From Hyposmocoma kahamanoa (lineage: Eukaryota > Arthropoda > Insecta > Lepidoptera > Cosmopterigidae): DNA of 64,000 nucleotides. The position numbers were made by a program, and so were the translations under genes. Position 1 is the stretch's first letter. Each line of letters starts with the position of its first letter. The notes under the pieces are model-generated. The model had not been told where the DNA came from, did no database searches, and saw only the letters and a program-made list of their open reading frames with translations. Shown in pieces: positions 10,121 to 20,619 of this stretch. The stretch covers positions 8,122,096 to 8,186,095 of the forward strand of contig NW_020654289.1 in the NCBI RefSeq assembly GCF_003589595.1, in the 5' to 3' direction.

Positions 10121-10400
10121 TGTATACCGAGCGACGGGACGAACAAGTCGTGGGTCTGGTGGTGGTCGACACGCCTATCCCTAACAGTTACAGTGCCACT
10201 CAGAGCTTTAAATCGCAAAGATCTGAAGGACACTGCTAGTACACCCGTCACTCTGAGACTTAAGTTGACAAGTTCAATGTACCTGTAATTTCACTAGCAC
10301 CCTTACCCTTCAAAACTGGAACGCAATAATGGCCACATCACTACTTGGCGGCGGAAGTATGTAAGGTGGCAATACTTCCCTGGATGAGCTCTTTCACCCT
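10121..10400 (-). repeat. Metulj-like SINE copy
   Basis: From TATACCGAGCGACGGGACG through GATGAGCTCTTTCACC. The A-rich end is degraded (no T-run) and the last 20 or so bases of the sense 5' end are missing. Confidence 0.78.
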
Positions 10401-11127
10401 TGTGAAACTTTACCTCTACTACTATTGAAATTCTGCTTTGAAATATCGAAATATCATTGTATGTTTGCGTCCAATTGTCCCATATACGACTTTCATAATG
10501 AAAGAAGTCTGTGTAGTGGCCATACGAGTAAAATTTATGTGTAAAATGCGAACAACAACATAAACTGTCGCTTACATAAATTCAATATGATCATTTTGTA
10601 AGATCATAGATGAATGACGAACATTCGTACTGTACATAAAATGTTTAATTCTGTCCTGGATTCTCAATTAAATGAACAGACCTCTGTCTAAAATGTAGAT
10701 ACATTTTGTGTGTCTACAGCGTATTCCACAGTTGTTTAGTTTAGCGCTGACAAAAAACAATGTATCACAAAATGGAGCATTACACGGCATGTATTGGTTA
10801 TACAAAATAATATATTCATATTCCACAAACATTCAAAAAACAACATATTCGTTTCAACACAAAAATATATAAATAAAAACAATTAACTTTAGTACTTATT
10901 TAAAACTATAAATTTAGGCGATATTTGGATAAAATAAAAAAAAAAAACTACTGAATCCCGAAAATTTGTGGCGTCGTACTAAATAAGAAGTATAAAATGT
11001 TAAAAAGAAATGCAAAACTATTTTAACAACATTTTAAGTAATTTATGTTAAGACATTAAGACGAATAGTAATCTCTTTATGAAAAATAGTGACAGACATA
11101 ACATTAATACGAGGAATAAAAATAAAC
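10401..11127. other. No gene recognised
   Basis: AT-rich, no frame above 60 codons, no recognisable repeat end. Several short runs of A near 10938. Confidence 0.55.
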
Positions 11128-11713
11128 TATACTCTAGCCAAATTCGATGTAGAATGTTTATTAACAAAACGTTGCTAGGCAACCAATGATGACATACGAA
11201 AAGAACATTTTTTTTAAATGCTCATTATTAAAGCTTCCTCTACCCCCACGGCCTGCTCTCGTAATTGGAATTTAAATAGGTAAGTAGGTAATTGGGTTAC
11301 GTAGAAATAATACTTACTTAGCCAATTATTATAAATAATAATATTAATATAAATTTACTACATATTATATCATCCAGCATCTATTTCCGATTCTGAACTT
11401 GAATTACCACTAGAACTCGAATGTTTGCAATCTCTCCCTTCAAATCAAAAAGTCACTAGGGATGACACAGTTTTACAAATAATTAATTACTGGTCATCTT
11501 TGTGTCATTTTTAGGTAGTTTTAAACTTCTCTTGAATAATATTCATTATAAACATGGCTTCAAGATTTAGTATTATCTATAATCTAACTGAATTTCGTAG
11601 GAAAATATTGAAATTGTTGTAACTGTGAAAGAGTCTGGGATGAAAACCCTAAAAATCAAATGTTTTTGTTTGTTGACATTTATTTATTCTACAACGAATT
11701 TGGCTAGAGTATA
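11128..11713. mobile_element. 586-bp MITE, 28-bp terminal repeats
   Basis: Ends 11128-11155 and 11686-11713 are inverted repeats matching at 27 of 28 positions, starting TATACTCTAGCCAAATTCG. The outermost bases are TATA, so a TA target duplication (Tc1/mariner type) is plausible but cannot be separated from the repeat itself. No coding capacity. It abuts a LINE 3' end at 11741. Confidence 0.82.
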
Positions 11714-11740
11714 GCTGTTCTTCATAGTCGTCTTCACAAA

Positions 11741-12126
11741 GTAACAAATTCATTTAAGGGGCAATGTATACGCTTCTATAACAAGATTCCGGTTGATATA
11801 CAAAATATGCCATTCACGAGGTTTAAAAGTATAGTGACACAATTTTTTTTGTATTATACAACTTCTGCGTACTTGACTAACAAAAATCCGTAACCCATTT
11901 CGCTGATGAAAGTAGTCTCGATCTCTGATGTTTGAAAAGAAAAAAACATATATTGTAAATGTTGAATGTGTACAAATGTTATTTACAAAGAGCAACCTCT
12001 AGAGTTTCTTGCTCATTCTTCTCAGGTGAATCTGCCCTTCGAATGAGCGGTAGAGTTTAGTCAATATGACGATTTCAAGTGTAATAATGCTTACCTATGA
12101 AATAAAGATTATTTAGATTTAGATTT
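11741..12126 (+). pseudogene. LINE 3' end: last 50 RT-ORF codons plus 3' UTR
   Basis: Codons 11741-11893 read VTNSFKGQCIRFYNKIPVDI and end LTNKNP-stop, the C-terminal FxxxxxxxxNxLP motif typical of jockey-group LINE ORF2. The 3' UTR contains GAGCAACCTCTAGAGTTTC and GAATGAGCGGTAGAGTTTAG and ends in TTTAGATTTAGAT repeats. Related 3' ends are at 23825-24210 and 33800-33930 on the opposite strand. Confidence 0.7.
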
Positions 12127-12337
12127 TTTTTAGGTTGGTTTTGACAATAATTACAATTGGATGTGAAGTTTACAATGTTACACATATAATAGTTCTAAAC
12201 ACAATGTGTAGTCTGTTATCTGTGCTAATACCGTATTAAATATATAACTAATAAAGATAGAAACCATAATTCAGTCAAATTTATTAAGTTCTTGTGCGAC
12301 GTCTTACAAGACAGACTAAAAATAGTATGTTATATAG

Positions 12338-12715
12338 TTAGAATAATAACGCATAGAATGATAGTTTCATATCAAAGGAACTGTCACAAATGAGGCAAAA
12401 ATCAAATTCATGTAGGCGTAAGCAACTTGTATCTACGCTCGTCGGCACGCACACAAATATACAAATAATGATGCCATGGAATAACATTTCCCTCAAAAGT
12501 GTAGTATAAGTAGTATCTATTTTATATTTGTCTGACGTAGTTTTACACTCATTTACCGCACATTTCGTCTTTTTTAGTTAAAATTCTTGAGCTGTTCGCG
12601 GTGCAAGTTGACCTTGAGCACTGAAGGCCCGCCTGCTCGTGTAGGCCCATTGGGAGCGCTTCAATTTGCCTCACTTAGCGTGTGCGGGCTAGGTTTCTAT
12701 GCGTTATTATTCTAA
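12338..12715. mobile_element. 378-bp MITE with perfect 21-bp terminal repeats
   Basis: 12338-12358 and 12695-12715 are perfect inverted repeats of 21 bp (TTAGAATAATAACGCATA...). The perfect match points to recent activity or recent insertion. Interior is unique and non-coding, with a GC-richer stretch at 12600-12690. Target duplication not certain: the flanks read TATATAG and GTTTATA. Confidence 0.8.
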
Positions 12716-13220
12716 GTTTATATATATATCTTCAATATACTGATTTCACCTAGCTAAAGTTACATTATATGTATAATTCGATATGGAAACACCTTCTCGA
12801 AGTATGGCAATAATAATGAAATCATGAATTTATTAAAGACGGGCACAATATTATGCTGCTACTAAAAATCTATAGTTCAGCTATTAGGATTATTTATCAC
12901 CCGATATTATTGCTCAGTTTGTGAATACTCTAGATGCGGGGCGAGGTAGCGGGACGCGGGAAGCGTGACTGGTCAATACCGACCGAATAACTTGCGAAAT
13001 TTATCGATAGTTAACTGCACCCACCGGCTATGTTAATAGACATTTCGGACTAAAGTCAAAATTAAATTAAAAGTTGACTAAATCAATACACTCTATTTTT
13101 AAAGGGCTTGAATACAAAAATATTGGTAAGTTTTCACCGGTGTTCATATGAAAAATTGAATTTGAAAATGATTTTGTATATCAACTTCCAAACTGCACTA
13201 AATAGTGATTGACCAGTAAT
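12716..13220. other. No gene recognised
   Basis: Low-complexity TA run near 12720 and a GC-rich patch at 12935-13030. No repeat or frame recognised. Confidence 0.5.
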
Positions 13221-13397
13221 TTTGGTGCAATTACAGGTACATGAGACTTGTCAAGTTATGTCTCACGGTGACGGGCCAGTGGCAGTGCCCCTCAGATCTC
13301 TGCGATTTTAAGCTCAGAGTAAGCAAATTGTCAGGTGTGTAGCTTACCATCAGGCGCATGACTTGTTCGTCCTGACACTTGATATTATAAAAAAAAT
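13221..13397 (+). repeat. Metulj-like SINE, short form
   Basis: Starts at TTGGTGCAATTACAGG and ends in the A-rich tail (GACACTTGATATTATAAAAAAAA). The sense 5' third is absent. The same start point recurs at 33453, 43354 and 52612. Confidence 0.82.
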
Positions 13398-13639
13398 CGT
13401 TTTTGGTCAATCACATAATTTTTTTAAGCTTATTTTATTTAATACTGAAAATACAAGGTGGCTCGAATTACGAGTCCGGGATTATTTATTAAAATTTGGA
13501 ATTAGAAATTGAAAAGAACAAGAATTGAATTTGCATGATAATGGATGGCGTAGTCTTAAAGACCTTAAAAGATCCACTGAGTTCTAAGCACATTGTTTAT
13601 TTACTAATTTATTGTATATACTACAAAAAAGACTTGAAT

Positions 13640-13745
13640 TATATAACAAAGCAGATACTCCATCGTCGACTTGATCGTCACTTTCCATCCAAGGTGAGAT
13701 GGAAGTCAAATGCGCACTTATTTTTTAATAAAAAAAAAAGAAAAC
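13640..13745 (+). pseudogene. CR1/jockey-group LINE 3' tip
   Basis: Carries the very end of the ORF and the tail: ATCGTCACTTTCCATCC, GGTGAGATGG, CAAATGCGCACTTATT and a terminal A-run. The same tail is found after the C-terminal motif FKxRVNRHYL at 25640-25870 and 55345-55545, which identifies it. Confidence 0.65.
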
Positions 13746-14235
13746 TTTAACCCAGAGACTTAAACTAAGTTCTGCCTCGATTATAAGTCGCCACGTCAGG
13801 CAAATGCGGACACGTCAGAAAAAATATAATAAAACAGTTGATGCAATAAAATTAAAAAATGAACTTAAGATAAAACCTAACATAAATAATAACAATAGCT
13901 GCAATGAATTAAACATTGTTAAAATAAGTAACTATTAAAAACAAGATAAACTAATTACAAACACTTAAAAAATATATGCAAATTAAAAGTTCACTTTCCG
14001 TTGGTACGTTGTTTCGACAGCACGCATTTATCCTATCGCATAGTCATATATCATAAACCTTTTTTTTCTAATCAAAATGAATAGATGTAAACTTGTGTCT
14101 TTCCTCCTCTAATAATACCTCCGTATTTCTCAGGCAGGATATAGAAAACTAAGTGCTGACCGCAGGGCGTCTCATGGAGGTGACCACAGTGTAAACTTTC
14201 GCCGACTCCGCCTTTATCTCCTAAGAGGCCTATTA
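13746..14235. other. No gene recognised
   Basis: AT-rich, with A-rich runs at 13820-13980. Nothing recognised. Confidence 0.5.
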
Positions 14236-14358
14236 GTCTGCTAACAGATTGACTGCAAGTTTGCAGTTAATGCGTGAAGTCGCAATCAACTTCATGCAGC
14301 CGAGACCTCCACTGTATGAAGTTGATAACGACTCCACGCATTAACTGCATGCAGTCGA
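14236..14358. mobile_element. Partial copy of the TTA MITE
   Basis: Left end (14236 onward, CTGCTAACAGATTGACTGC, preceded by TTA) matches the 3996 element closely. The right arm is only partly present (GATAACGACTCCACGCATTAAC) and the terminal bases are lost. Shows the family is dispersed. Confidence 0.75.
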
Positions 14359-14667
14359 AACGCAAGAGAATCACAAGTAGTAATTGACATTCTTACGAGG
14401 ATTTTTTTTTAATATATCGCTTAATTTATCGAAAGTGGTAAACGACATTCTAAAGTTAAGTTGTAAAATTTGTTTTCATCTCTTCTTAATTTCGGGTACA
14501 GGGGTAAAACTTGGTAAAACCATACTAACGCCATCTAGCGGCAAGGCGAAGTTACTAATGTTTCTTGTACGTTGTGTTACAAAATAAAATAAATAGGCAT
14601 TTATTAATCCACAAAACATATAAACCATAATAATAATATGAGCGAAGAACTAAAACTAAAACTATCA
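14359..14667. other. No gene recognised
   Basis: Open frame 14384-14587 (67 codons) has no recognised domain. Contains ACGCCATCTAGCGGC, a short phrase I associate with interspersed repeats, but no element ends. Confidence 0.4.
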
Positions 14668-14869
14668 TAATAATAATAACGCACACACTCGACATAGCCT
14701 CGCATTAGGGAAACCCTGTGTCGCGGGTGCCATGGACACATACATAGACAACCACAAATTATACACAAAAAAATATAGGCCATACAAATATTTCTCCTGG
14801 CCCGGGAATCGAACCTGGGACCTCTGCATGGCCGTCCGGCATGGTAACCGTTCGGCCACGGAGGCAGTT
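14668..14869 (-). repeat. tRNA-derived SINE (family 1), full length
   Basis: On the minus strand: head CTGCCTCCGTGGCCGAACGG (A box TGGCCGAACGG), B-box GGTTCGATTCC, then AAATATTTGTATGGCC, GTGTCGCGGGTGCCATGG in reverse, and a TTA-rich tail. Pol III promoter boxes are intact, so it could be transcribed. Length about 200 bp. Do not mistake for a tRNA gene: no paired acceptor stem and a long unrelated body. Confidence 0.85.
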
Positions 14870-15024
14870 AATGCGAATGCATGGTACACTCGATTAGCAA
14901 AGCGTGTGTCGTGCGCACCATTACTTAAAATATTTTTCTATGTGCCGGCGACGACGTCGTCACGGCTTTCAATTCACTCTTAAGTAAACTTGCTCTTGAC
15001 CTAGCCCTGAAACAAAGGTAGAGT

Positions 15025-15200
15025 CTATGATGAAACGAGCTCGCTTAGATGCCTATTCAGTCGCACTTCGAAGATACTACAGCTATATGTGCTCGGAAAT
15101 ACTATTGCAGTAAGGGAATTTCTTTCCTTCCCGCTTTCTTTTCTTCCTGCGCGCATAATATAAGATGACGGAAGGCGCTGAGACAGCCTGGAAAGAATAT
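15025..15200 (-). pseudogene. CR1/jockey-group LINE C-terminal fragment
   Basis: Minus frame reads ERNSLTAIVFPSTYSCSIFEVRLNRHLS, a close variant of the EWNSLPAxVFPxxYxLGLFKxRVNRHL block that ends ORF2 of the LINE at 43768-47380. No poly(A) end survives. Confidence 0.6.
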
Positions 15201-15605
15201 CGACTAAGTAAGGACGATATCCCGTCGCGATATCGATTATTACAAATCCCATGTCTATGACTTAGTACACCCGTAAATTATTCATCCGAGGTCCTATTTG
15301 TATGGATTTCCATGCCAGATAGGAAATAATCGAATGTCGGATCGCAATATATAGACACACTTGTCAACTCCCACTGGCGCGGTGGTAATAAGTCCACTAA
15401 TCCGTAAACTGTCACCATATTTTTTTGTTATTGTTTTGGTTTTATTTAGCGTCTGTAAAATATAGATAGATTTTTTTTTGTACATGATAATAGGCAGATA
15501 ACTCTACACCACCTGATGTTAAATGGAAAGTAGAATCCAAACGTGAAGGTACCTAGTGCAGTGGATTAGGTTTGATGGATGGATAGATAGAGACTTTATT
15601 ATTAT
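15201..15605. other. No gene recognised
   Basis: No frame or repeat with support. A few short GATA-like words near 15580. Confidence 0.45.
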
Positions 15606-15752
15606 TATTTTATAATACCAAGTAACGGGGCAAACAAGTCGATTGCCTGGTAGTAAGCTACACGCACCAGTCCATAACAGTTGCAGTGCCACTCAGAGTT
15701 TTAAATCGCAAAGATCTGAGGGGTATTGCCACTGCGCCTGTCACCCTAAGGT
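15606..15752 (-). repeat. Metulj-like SINE, sense 5'-truncated
   Basis: Begins with the reverse A-tail (TTTTATAATACCAAG) and stops at TGTCACCCTAAGG, half way through the element, as expected of an incompletely reverse-transcribed retroposon. Confidence 0.8.
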
Positions 15753-16449
15753 GATTACCACACTGCAGGAGCTGCAGTTTTTAACATTGTACTGAAGTAC
15801 CTCAGTTTATATGGAAAACACGCGCCGTCGAACACACTGACAACGCTTCTCCACGCGGTTTTACAGCGCCCCCGCGCCGCGCAGAGGGGCACGGCGAACC
15901 TCAGGGTATGGCACATTGCGCTCCGCACTACCGCGCCGAATTTTAAGCTTAAAGACATGTTCAGTTTTCTACAATAGATCTCAACGGCGATAAATTTATA
16001 TTTGCCATTGAAAATCGACCAAATTTATCTTCATATTTTCTTAAATCTTTGTAATGGAATTGAAATTATACAGTTATCGATCTGGTTCGTAAAAAGGGAT
16101 GTATCCAATATTTTCGGTATTTGAGTAAACAAAAACCAAATAGTATAACTGCAGCGTCCTGAATGAGTTCTGTATTATTAACTATTCTTGTCAAAGAAAG
16201 ATCTCGGCTACATATACAATCACTACGGCGATCAACTGCGAAGCGAGTACTTTAAGTGGCGCGGGGCCCGGTAGATCGCTGCCCCCGCGCAGATTAAACC
16301 GGGCGTTGTTGACGCAGATCTCCTTCTCAGCCACCGCGCGCGTGATTCCGGGACTTGCGCGACACAAATACAGATTAAATACAAAAGGAAAAATATAAAA
16401 TATATTTGTCATAGTAGAGAAAGGGCACTGACTCAGCATGCGATAGTAT
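15753..16449. other. Two GC-rich unique patches, no gene recognised
   Basis: 15770-15950 and 16250-16370 are far richer in G, C and CpG than the neighbourhood. Minus-strand frames 15755-15958 (67 codons) and 16191-16439 (82 codons) cover them but show no domain. They could be untranslated exon, cis-regulatory sequence or an old repeat. Confidence 0.3.
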
Positions 16450-16625
16450 CAGTAGAGCTCCTTGTGAAAGAGTTCGTCCAGAGAAATATTGCCACCTTAC
16501 TTATTTCTGCCGCCAAATCGTAATATGACCATTATTGCATTCCGGTTTTGAAAGGTAAGGGCGCTGGTAAAATTACAGGCACATACATAGGACTTGTCAA
16601 CTTATGTTTCATGGTGATGTGGCGC
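16450..16625 (+). repeat. Metulj-like SINE, sense 3'-truncated
   Basis: Starts at the sense 5' end (AGTAGAGCTCCTTGTGAAAG) and runs to GTTTCATGGTGATG. The A-rich tail is missing and is replaced by a small GGCGCGGT tandem (16618-16646, about three and a half units). Confidence 0.78.
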
Positions 16626-16649
16626 GGTGGCGCGGTGGCGCGGTGACAA

Positions 16650-18112
16650 TTACAACAAACTAATCAGATTTTTGTAGCGAGAATATTTCGGTTTTCCTTT
16701 TGTAATAACAAACGATGATTAAGCGGAATTTGAGTCGCATGGATTAAACATTTCGAATGCGATTTTACAGTTGGTTTCAAACTACTACTATAAAGCTCCA
16801 AAGACGAAATAGCTAGAAACTAATGTCTTGTTTCAAAATTGAACTTTATTTTCATAAAATTAGGATAAATTTTCCCAAAGGAACAGAGTTTTCTCTGAAT
16901 ATTAATTTTGTATTTTGTCAGTACTCCTTTAAATATGGATCGGCTTAAGTAAACTGCTGAGACAGGTAGAGGGGGGTGCGTTGTGGTGGGAAAGGGCAGG
17001 CCAATAATTGCATAATGAAGTTATCGACTAAGCAAAGTTTTAATTGGCTGCTCGAGCGCTGATCGCCACCGGTACCTACTGCCGAGCGCCGAACAACACA
17101 GCATATTTGAGTTCCTAAAAATACGTAATTTGTCTAAAATCTTTGTTACAAGTGTACCTTACGTCATTTACGTAACTTTCAAATTTGCAATTTAAAAGAG
17201 TGATTGTCTTCAAAAGATGCTCATGATAGATACACGCTACACACAATACGACAGAGTCTATAATTTTCGTCAGTTGCTGGTATCTTTTACCGGTACATAG
17301 TAAATTCTGCGTCATACACTTTACGTTGCGTTGCGTTTTGTATCGAGTTCTTAGTAATTTCTCTGATGAAAAATGCCAAGCAGGCTGCTGACTACTTATT
17401 AATTTCCTATTTCTCATTTCCTTTCAACCAATAAATTTTAAAAAATGTATAAAGCATAAATCTGAATTTTCTTTCATGAAATAAAAATGAGATATTTAAA
17501 CTAACAACTTTTGCTTTGATTTGACACAATTGGTCTAAGATTTTACTATCTCAGTCAGTCTCTTTAGTTATCGTGATGTTTACCATTCCCGACAAATTTA
17601 TTTCCATGCTTATTCAATATGTTCGAAACATGTTTGTACTGGCACTATCTCTTATTACATCTTCTGTTATACCATGTTTTAAGCAAATAATCGAATCAAT
17701 GTTATTATAGTCAGCTATGACCATGGGACCTGTAAAGGGATCGTAACTTTGGTTTGTTAAAAAAAATATATATACTCAATTTAGATTCGAAAACTAGATT
17801 CATTTCAATTCATCAAGGACTATGCTATCAGACAACGTTCAATTACAAAAAGCTTCTAATAGATTATGCCTCGACCCGTGTGAAAGCACAGAGAGAGGGC
17901 TCTCACTGCACATTATTATTTTCTAAAATCCAAGCTTCGTGTTTCAGTCATTTCAGTCATTTCAATCATTCGAGTTTAACAGAAACAGACGAAATAATAT
18001 TATTGTGAGACTCTTTAGTCTGCCAAACAAAATCGTTTCAAATATTAACCTTGCATCTACAGTGTTAAGGTAAAGTTTTCATTGATTACTAAACGCTAAA
18101 AAGATTCCATTT
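16650..18112. other. No gene recognised
   Basis: Mostly AT-rich unique sequence. A minus frame 17115-17417 (100 codons, cysteine and lysine containing) has no recognised domain and no clear start context. GTCATTTCAGTCATTTCA at about 17947 is a short tandem. Nothing else. Confidence 0.45.
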
Positions 18113-18835
18113 GATGCAGACCTTCAGTTCCAGAACAAGCCATTAAATGTCTCGGAGAGCATCGGGATCCTCGATGTCGATATCTCTTGTGACGTTCAGT
18201 TCCATAGTTTCTTAGATGGCAAAGTCAAGCTGGCGTCCAAAAAGCTCGGTGTGCTCAACAGTGCTAAGCGGCATTTCACTTCGGAGCAGTGACTGCTACT
18301 TTATAAGTCGCAAGTCCGTCCCCGCATGGAGTACTGCTGCCATCTTTGAACAGGAACTCCCGGATGCCAGCTTGGGCCCTTTGAAGCTGTTCAAAGACGT
18401 ACTATGAGAATGACGATCCTGTGCTTACAGACAATATTGTACCACTGTCTTCGAGGAAAGACTTTTCCTCCCTATGTCTGTTCTATCGCCTGTACCAATG
18501 TTCTGAGGAACTGTTTGATGCCAACAGCAACATTTTATTATCGCACAGCTCGCCACCGGCAGGGAGTCCGTCCTCACACTCTGGAACCGAGTCGATCTCG
18601 TACTGTACGGTTTCAGAAGAGCTTCCTCACACGTACAATTAGGTAGTGAAATTAACTCCCTCGGTGTCTTCCCGCAGGAATAGAGCATGCAGTCCTTCAA
18701 ACGGGGTTTGTGAAGGATCCTAAAGGCTTGGCAACTCGCTCGTGACGCAACTGTAAAGGCGTTCATAGGCGACGGTGACCGCTTTCCATCAGGCGGGCCG
18801 TATGCTTGTTTGCTGCCTACTAATATAAAAAAAAA
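18113..18835 (+). pseudogene. CR1/jockey-group LINE RT C-terminal region
   Basis: Across several frames this reads, in order, SIGILDVDISCDVQF, KLASKKLGVLNSAKRHFT, a YKSQVRPRMEYCCHL block, then YRTARHRQGVRPHTLEPSRS and VRFQKSFLTRTIR. This is the C-terminal third of a LINE ORF2, homologous to the same region of the element at 43768-47380 (which reads [15 protein letters not shown] and MEYCCHLW). It ends with CATCAGGCGGGCCGTATGC and a terminal A-run. At least three frameshifts or stops. Dead copy. Confidence 0.8.
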
Positions 18836-19087
18836 TACTAAAGTACGTTTACAATATTTTGATACAAACGCGACAGTTGTAGTACATGCATCCAAGAAAG
18901 ACATCCGGTAAAATATCAATCATACATCCAAACTTGTGAAAGACACTCTTAAAATGCATAAGGGTACTGATGAGCTATTTTTGTTTATTTTTTATTTATA
19001 CTCACACTATTACATTCCCATTAGGGTAGGTAGAGACTATAGATCACCATTTAGCACGATGCTGACAAACCTCTCTTGCTTCTTCGG

Positions 19088-19350
19088 TAGCAGTAGAGCT
19101 CACCTATTTCCATTACCAAGCAATAATGTGAGCATTATTCGCTTTCGGTTTTAAAGAGTGAGGGTGCTGGTGACATCAAATCACAGGCACATGGGATTTG
19201 TGAACTTATGTCTCAGGGTGACGGGCGCAACGGCAGTATCCCTCAAAACTTCATGATTTAAAGGTCTGAGTGGCGTTACAACCATTACGGACATGTGGTT
19301 TCCCGCGACCAGTCTCGCGATTTGTTCGTCCAAGACTTTGTATTATAAAT
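19088..19350 (+). repeat. Metulj-like SINE copy, near full length
   Basis: From AGCAGTAGAGCTC (sense 5' end) to TTTGTATTATAAATAAAA (A-rich 3' end). The 5' block lacks the GTGAAAGAGTTCGTCC segment, so it is internally deleted there. Confidence 0.8.
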
Positions 19351-19448
19351 AAAACTTACATTCGCCAATCTTTTCATACAAGTCTACATAACAGAAATTA
19401 AAGTCAAGTGTGACGCTAACCACTCACCTGAGAAGCAATCGTCGTACA

Positions 19449-19518
19449 CGTAGCGCCATCTATGAGAAATTTAATTCTTCGCTCAGAGAGCTACCTTTAC
19501 AGCTATCATCGCTGACTA
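19449..19518 (+). repeat. Direct repeat, left copy
   Basis: GTAGCGCCATCTATGAGAAA...CTTTACAGCTA pairs with 20212-20277. Part of an unnamed repeat that overlaps the inverted SINE pair at 19.7-20.2 kb. Confidence 0.55.
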
Positions 19519-19667
19519 GTGACGTCGCTTTAATATAATTTTTAAAGTTTATTAAATGTCACGTTGTTTTACTACCATGATATTAAATTATTATTTTTAA
19601 AATTACTCAACTACTTTGCTATAATTATTATAACAAAGATTTATTCGATCCGCGCTAACCGTAGCGT

Positions 19668-19845
19668 TAAAAAGGCGTTAAAACCAAAAAAAAACAAAGT
19701 CACAAAAAAATCGTAAGGTCTGCTGGTTCATTCCGTGGTTTAATTATTAGAGTCTCTGGCACAGATTGCTTGAAGGTGCTGTTTGAATCCAGCTGGATCA
19801 AATGAATTTTTCTTAGTGTGTCAATCTTTGTTACATAATGAGATT
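19668..19845 (+). repeat. tRNA-derived SINE (family 2), decayed copy
   Basis: Aligns along its length with the reverse complement of 20020-20222: GTAGCGTTAAAAAGGCGTT, the ATTCCGTGG head, a degenerate B box (GTTTGAATCC) and the AATTTTTCTTAGTGTGTC tail. The A box is decayed. Confidence 0.6.
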
Positions 19846-20019
19846 TGTTAATGTTTTATAAGAAAACATCGCGATGAAACCTGCATCTCGAATATGTTTT
19901 ACAACTGTTGAATTCTTGTTCTTCTTGTCGAATCAATGACAAAAACTAATAAAAAACCAGTGTTATATATTTTTTTATTGAATAAATTTTTTTTATGTGA
20001 AATTACGCCACTAGTTTGT

Positions 20020-20222
20020 TATAATTATTAATACAAAGATCGAACACTCAGAAAAAATTCCTTCGTTCCGGCCGGGTTCGAACCGATGTCTTCTAGAATA
20101 CCATGACAGACGCTATACCAACTAAGCCACGGAACGAAGCAGCGGACCTTAGGAATTTTTCTATGTGCTTGCGTCGTTTCTTTGTATTTGGTTTTTCAAC
20201 GACTTTTTAGCCGTAGCGCCAC
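20020..20222 (-). repeat. tRNA-derived SINE (family 2), better preserved
   Basis: On the minus strand: A box TGGCTTAGTTGG, B box GGTTCGAACCC, then GGAACGAAGGAATTTTTTC and a TTAATAATTATA tail. Preceded by about 75 bp (GGCGCTACGGCTAAAAAGTC...) that is shared with the copy at 19668, so the repeat unit is longer than the tRNA-headed part. A variant of the tail alone recurs at 20285-20335 (plus) and 47434-47500 (minus). Confidence 0.7.
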
Positions 20223-20335
20223 CTATGAGAAATTTATGACGTTTCGTCACCTAGTTAGATATCTTTACAGCTACCAACTCCGATCGGATCGAAGGAATTT
20301 TTTCTGACTTTTCCATTTTTGTATTAATAATTATA
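20212..20335 (+). repeat. Direct repeat, right copy, with SINE-like tail
   Basis: GTAGCGCCACCTATGAGAAA...CTTTACAGCTACC matches 19449-19518. It continues into GATCGAAGGAATTTTTTCTGA and GTATTAATAATTATA, the family-2 SINE tail in plus orientation. Confidence 0.5.
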
Positions 20336-20610
20336 AGTGTTATATTTCTTTGTAGGCAGTAAGCACAGTAGATAGTCACCTCTATGCCCCTATCCGTTGC
20401 CATTGGCAGGTCTTCGCAGGTGCAGCAGGCCGGACACAGGTGACATGCTTTGTGTGGGGATCCGCAAGCACAATAGTTTTGTATCGGGTTGATATATTCC
20501 CATGTCACTATATTATCTCTACGTCGGCCAACTTTTGAATAACGTGACAAGTCTTCAACCGGCAACGGGCTTGGTTGGCCGGCTATGGCGTAAACCCTCT
20601 CCTCAGGCAC
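20251..20610 (-). other. Cysteine-rich open frame, unrecognised
   Basis: 119-codon minus frame with a dense cysteine block, YCACGSPHKACHLCPACCTC, about residues 47-66. There is an ATG at 20608-20610. Its 3' end runs into repeat sequence (20251-20335), so if it was ever a protein the C-terminus is repeat-derived. I do not recognise the block. It may be an old transposon zinc-binding fragment or chance. Confidence 0.15.
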
Positions 20611-20619
20611 AATTTACGT

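Noticed and set aside
11173..11186. GTTGCTAGGCAACC as an RFX X-box
   Set aside because: It lies inside a MITE, is one base off the consensus half-site, and no nearby promoter supports it.
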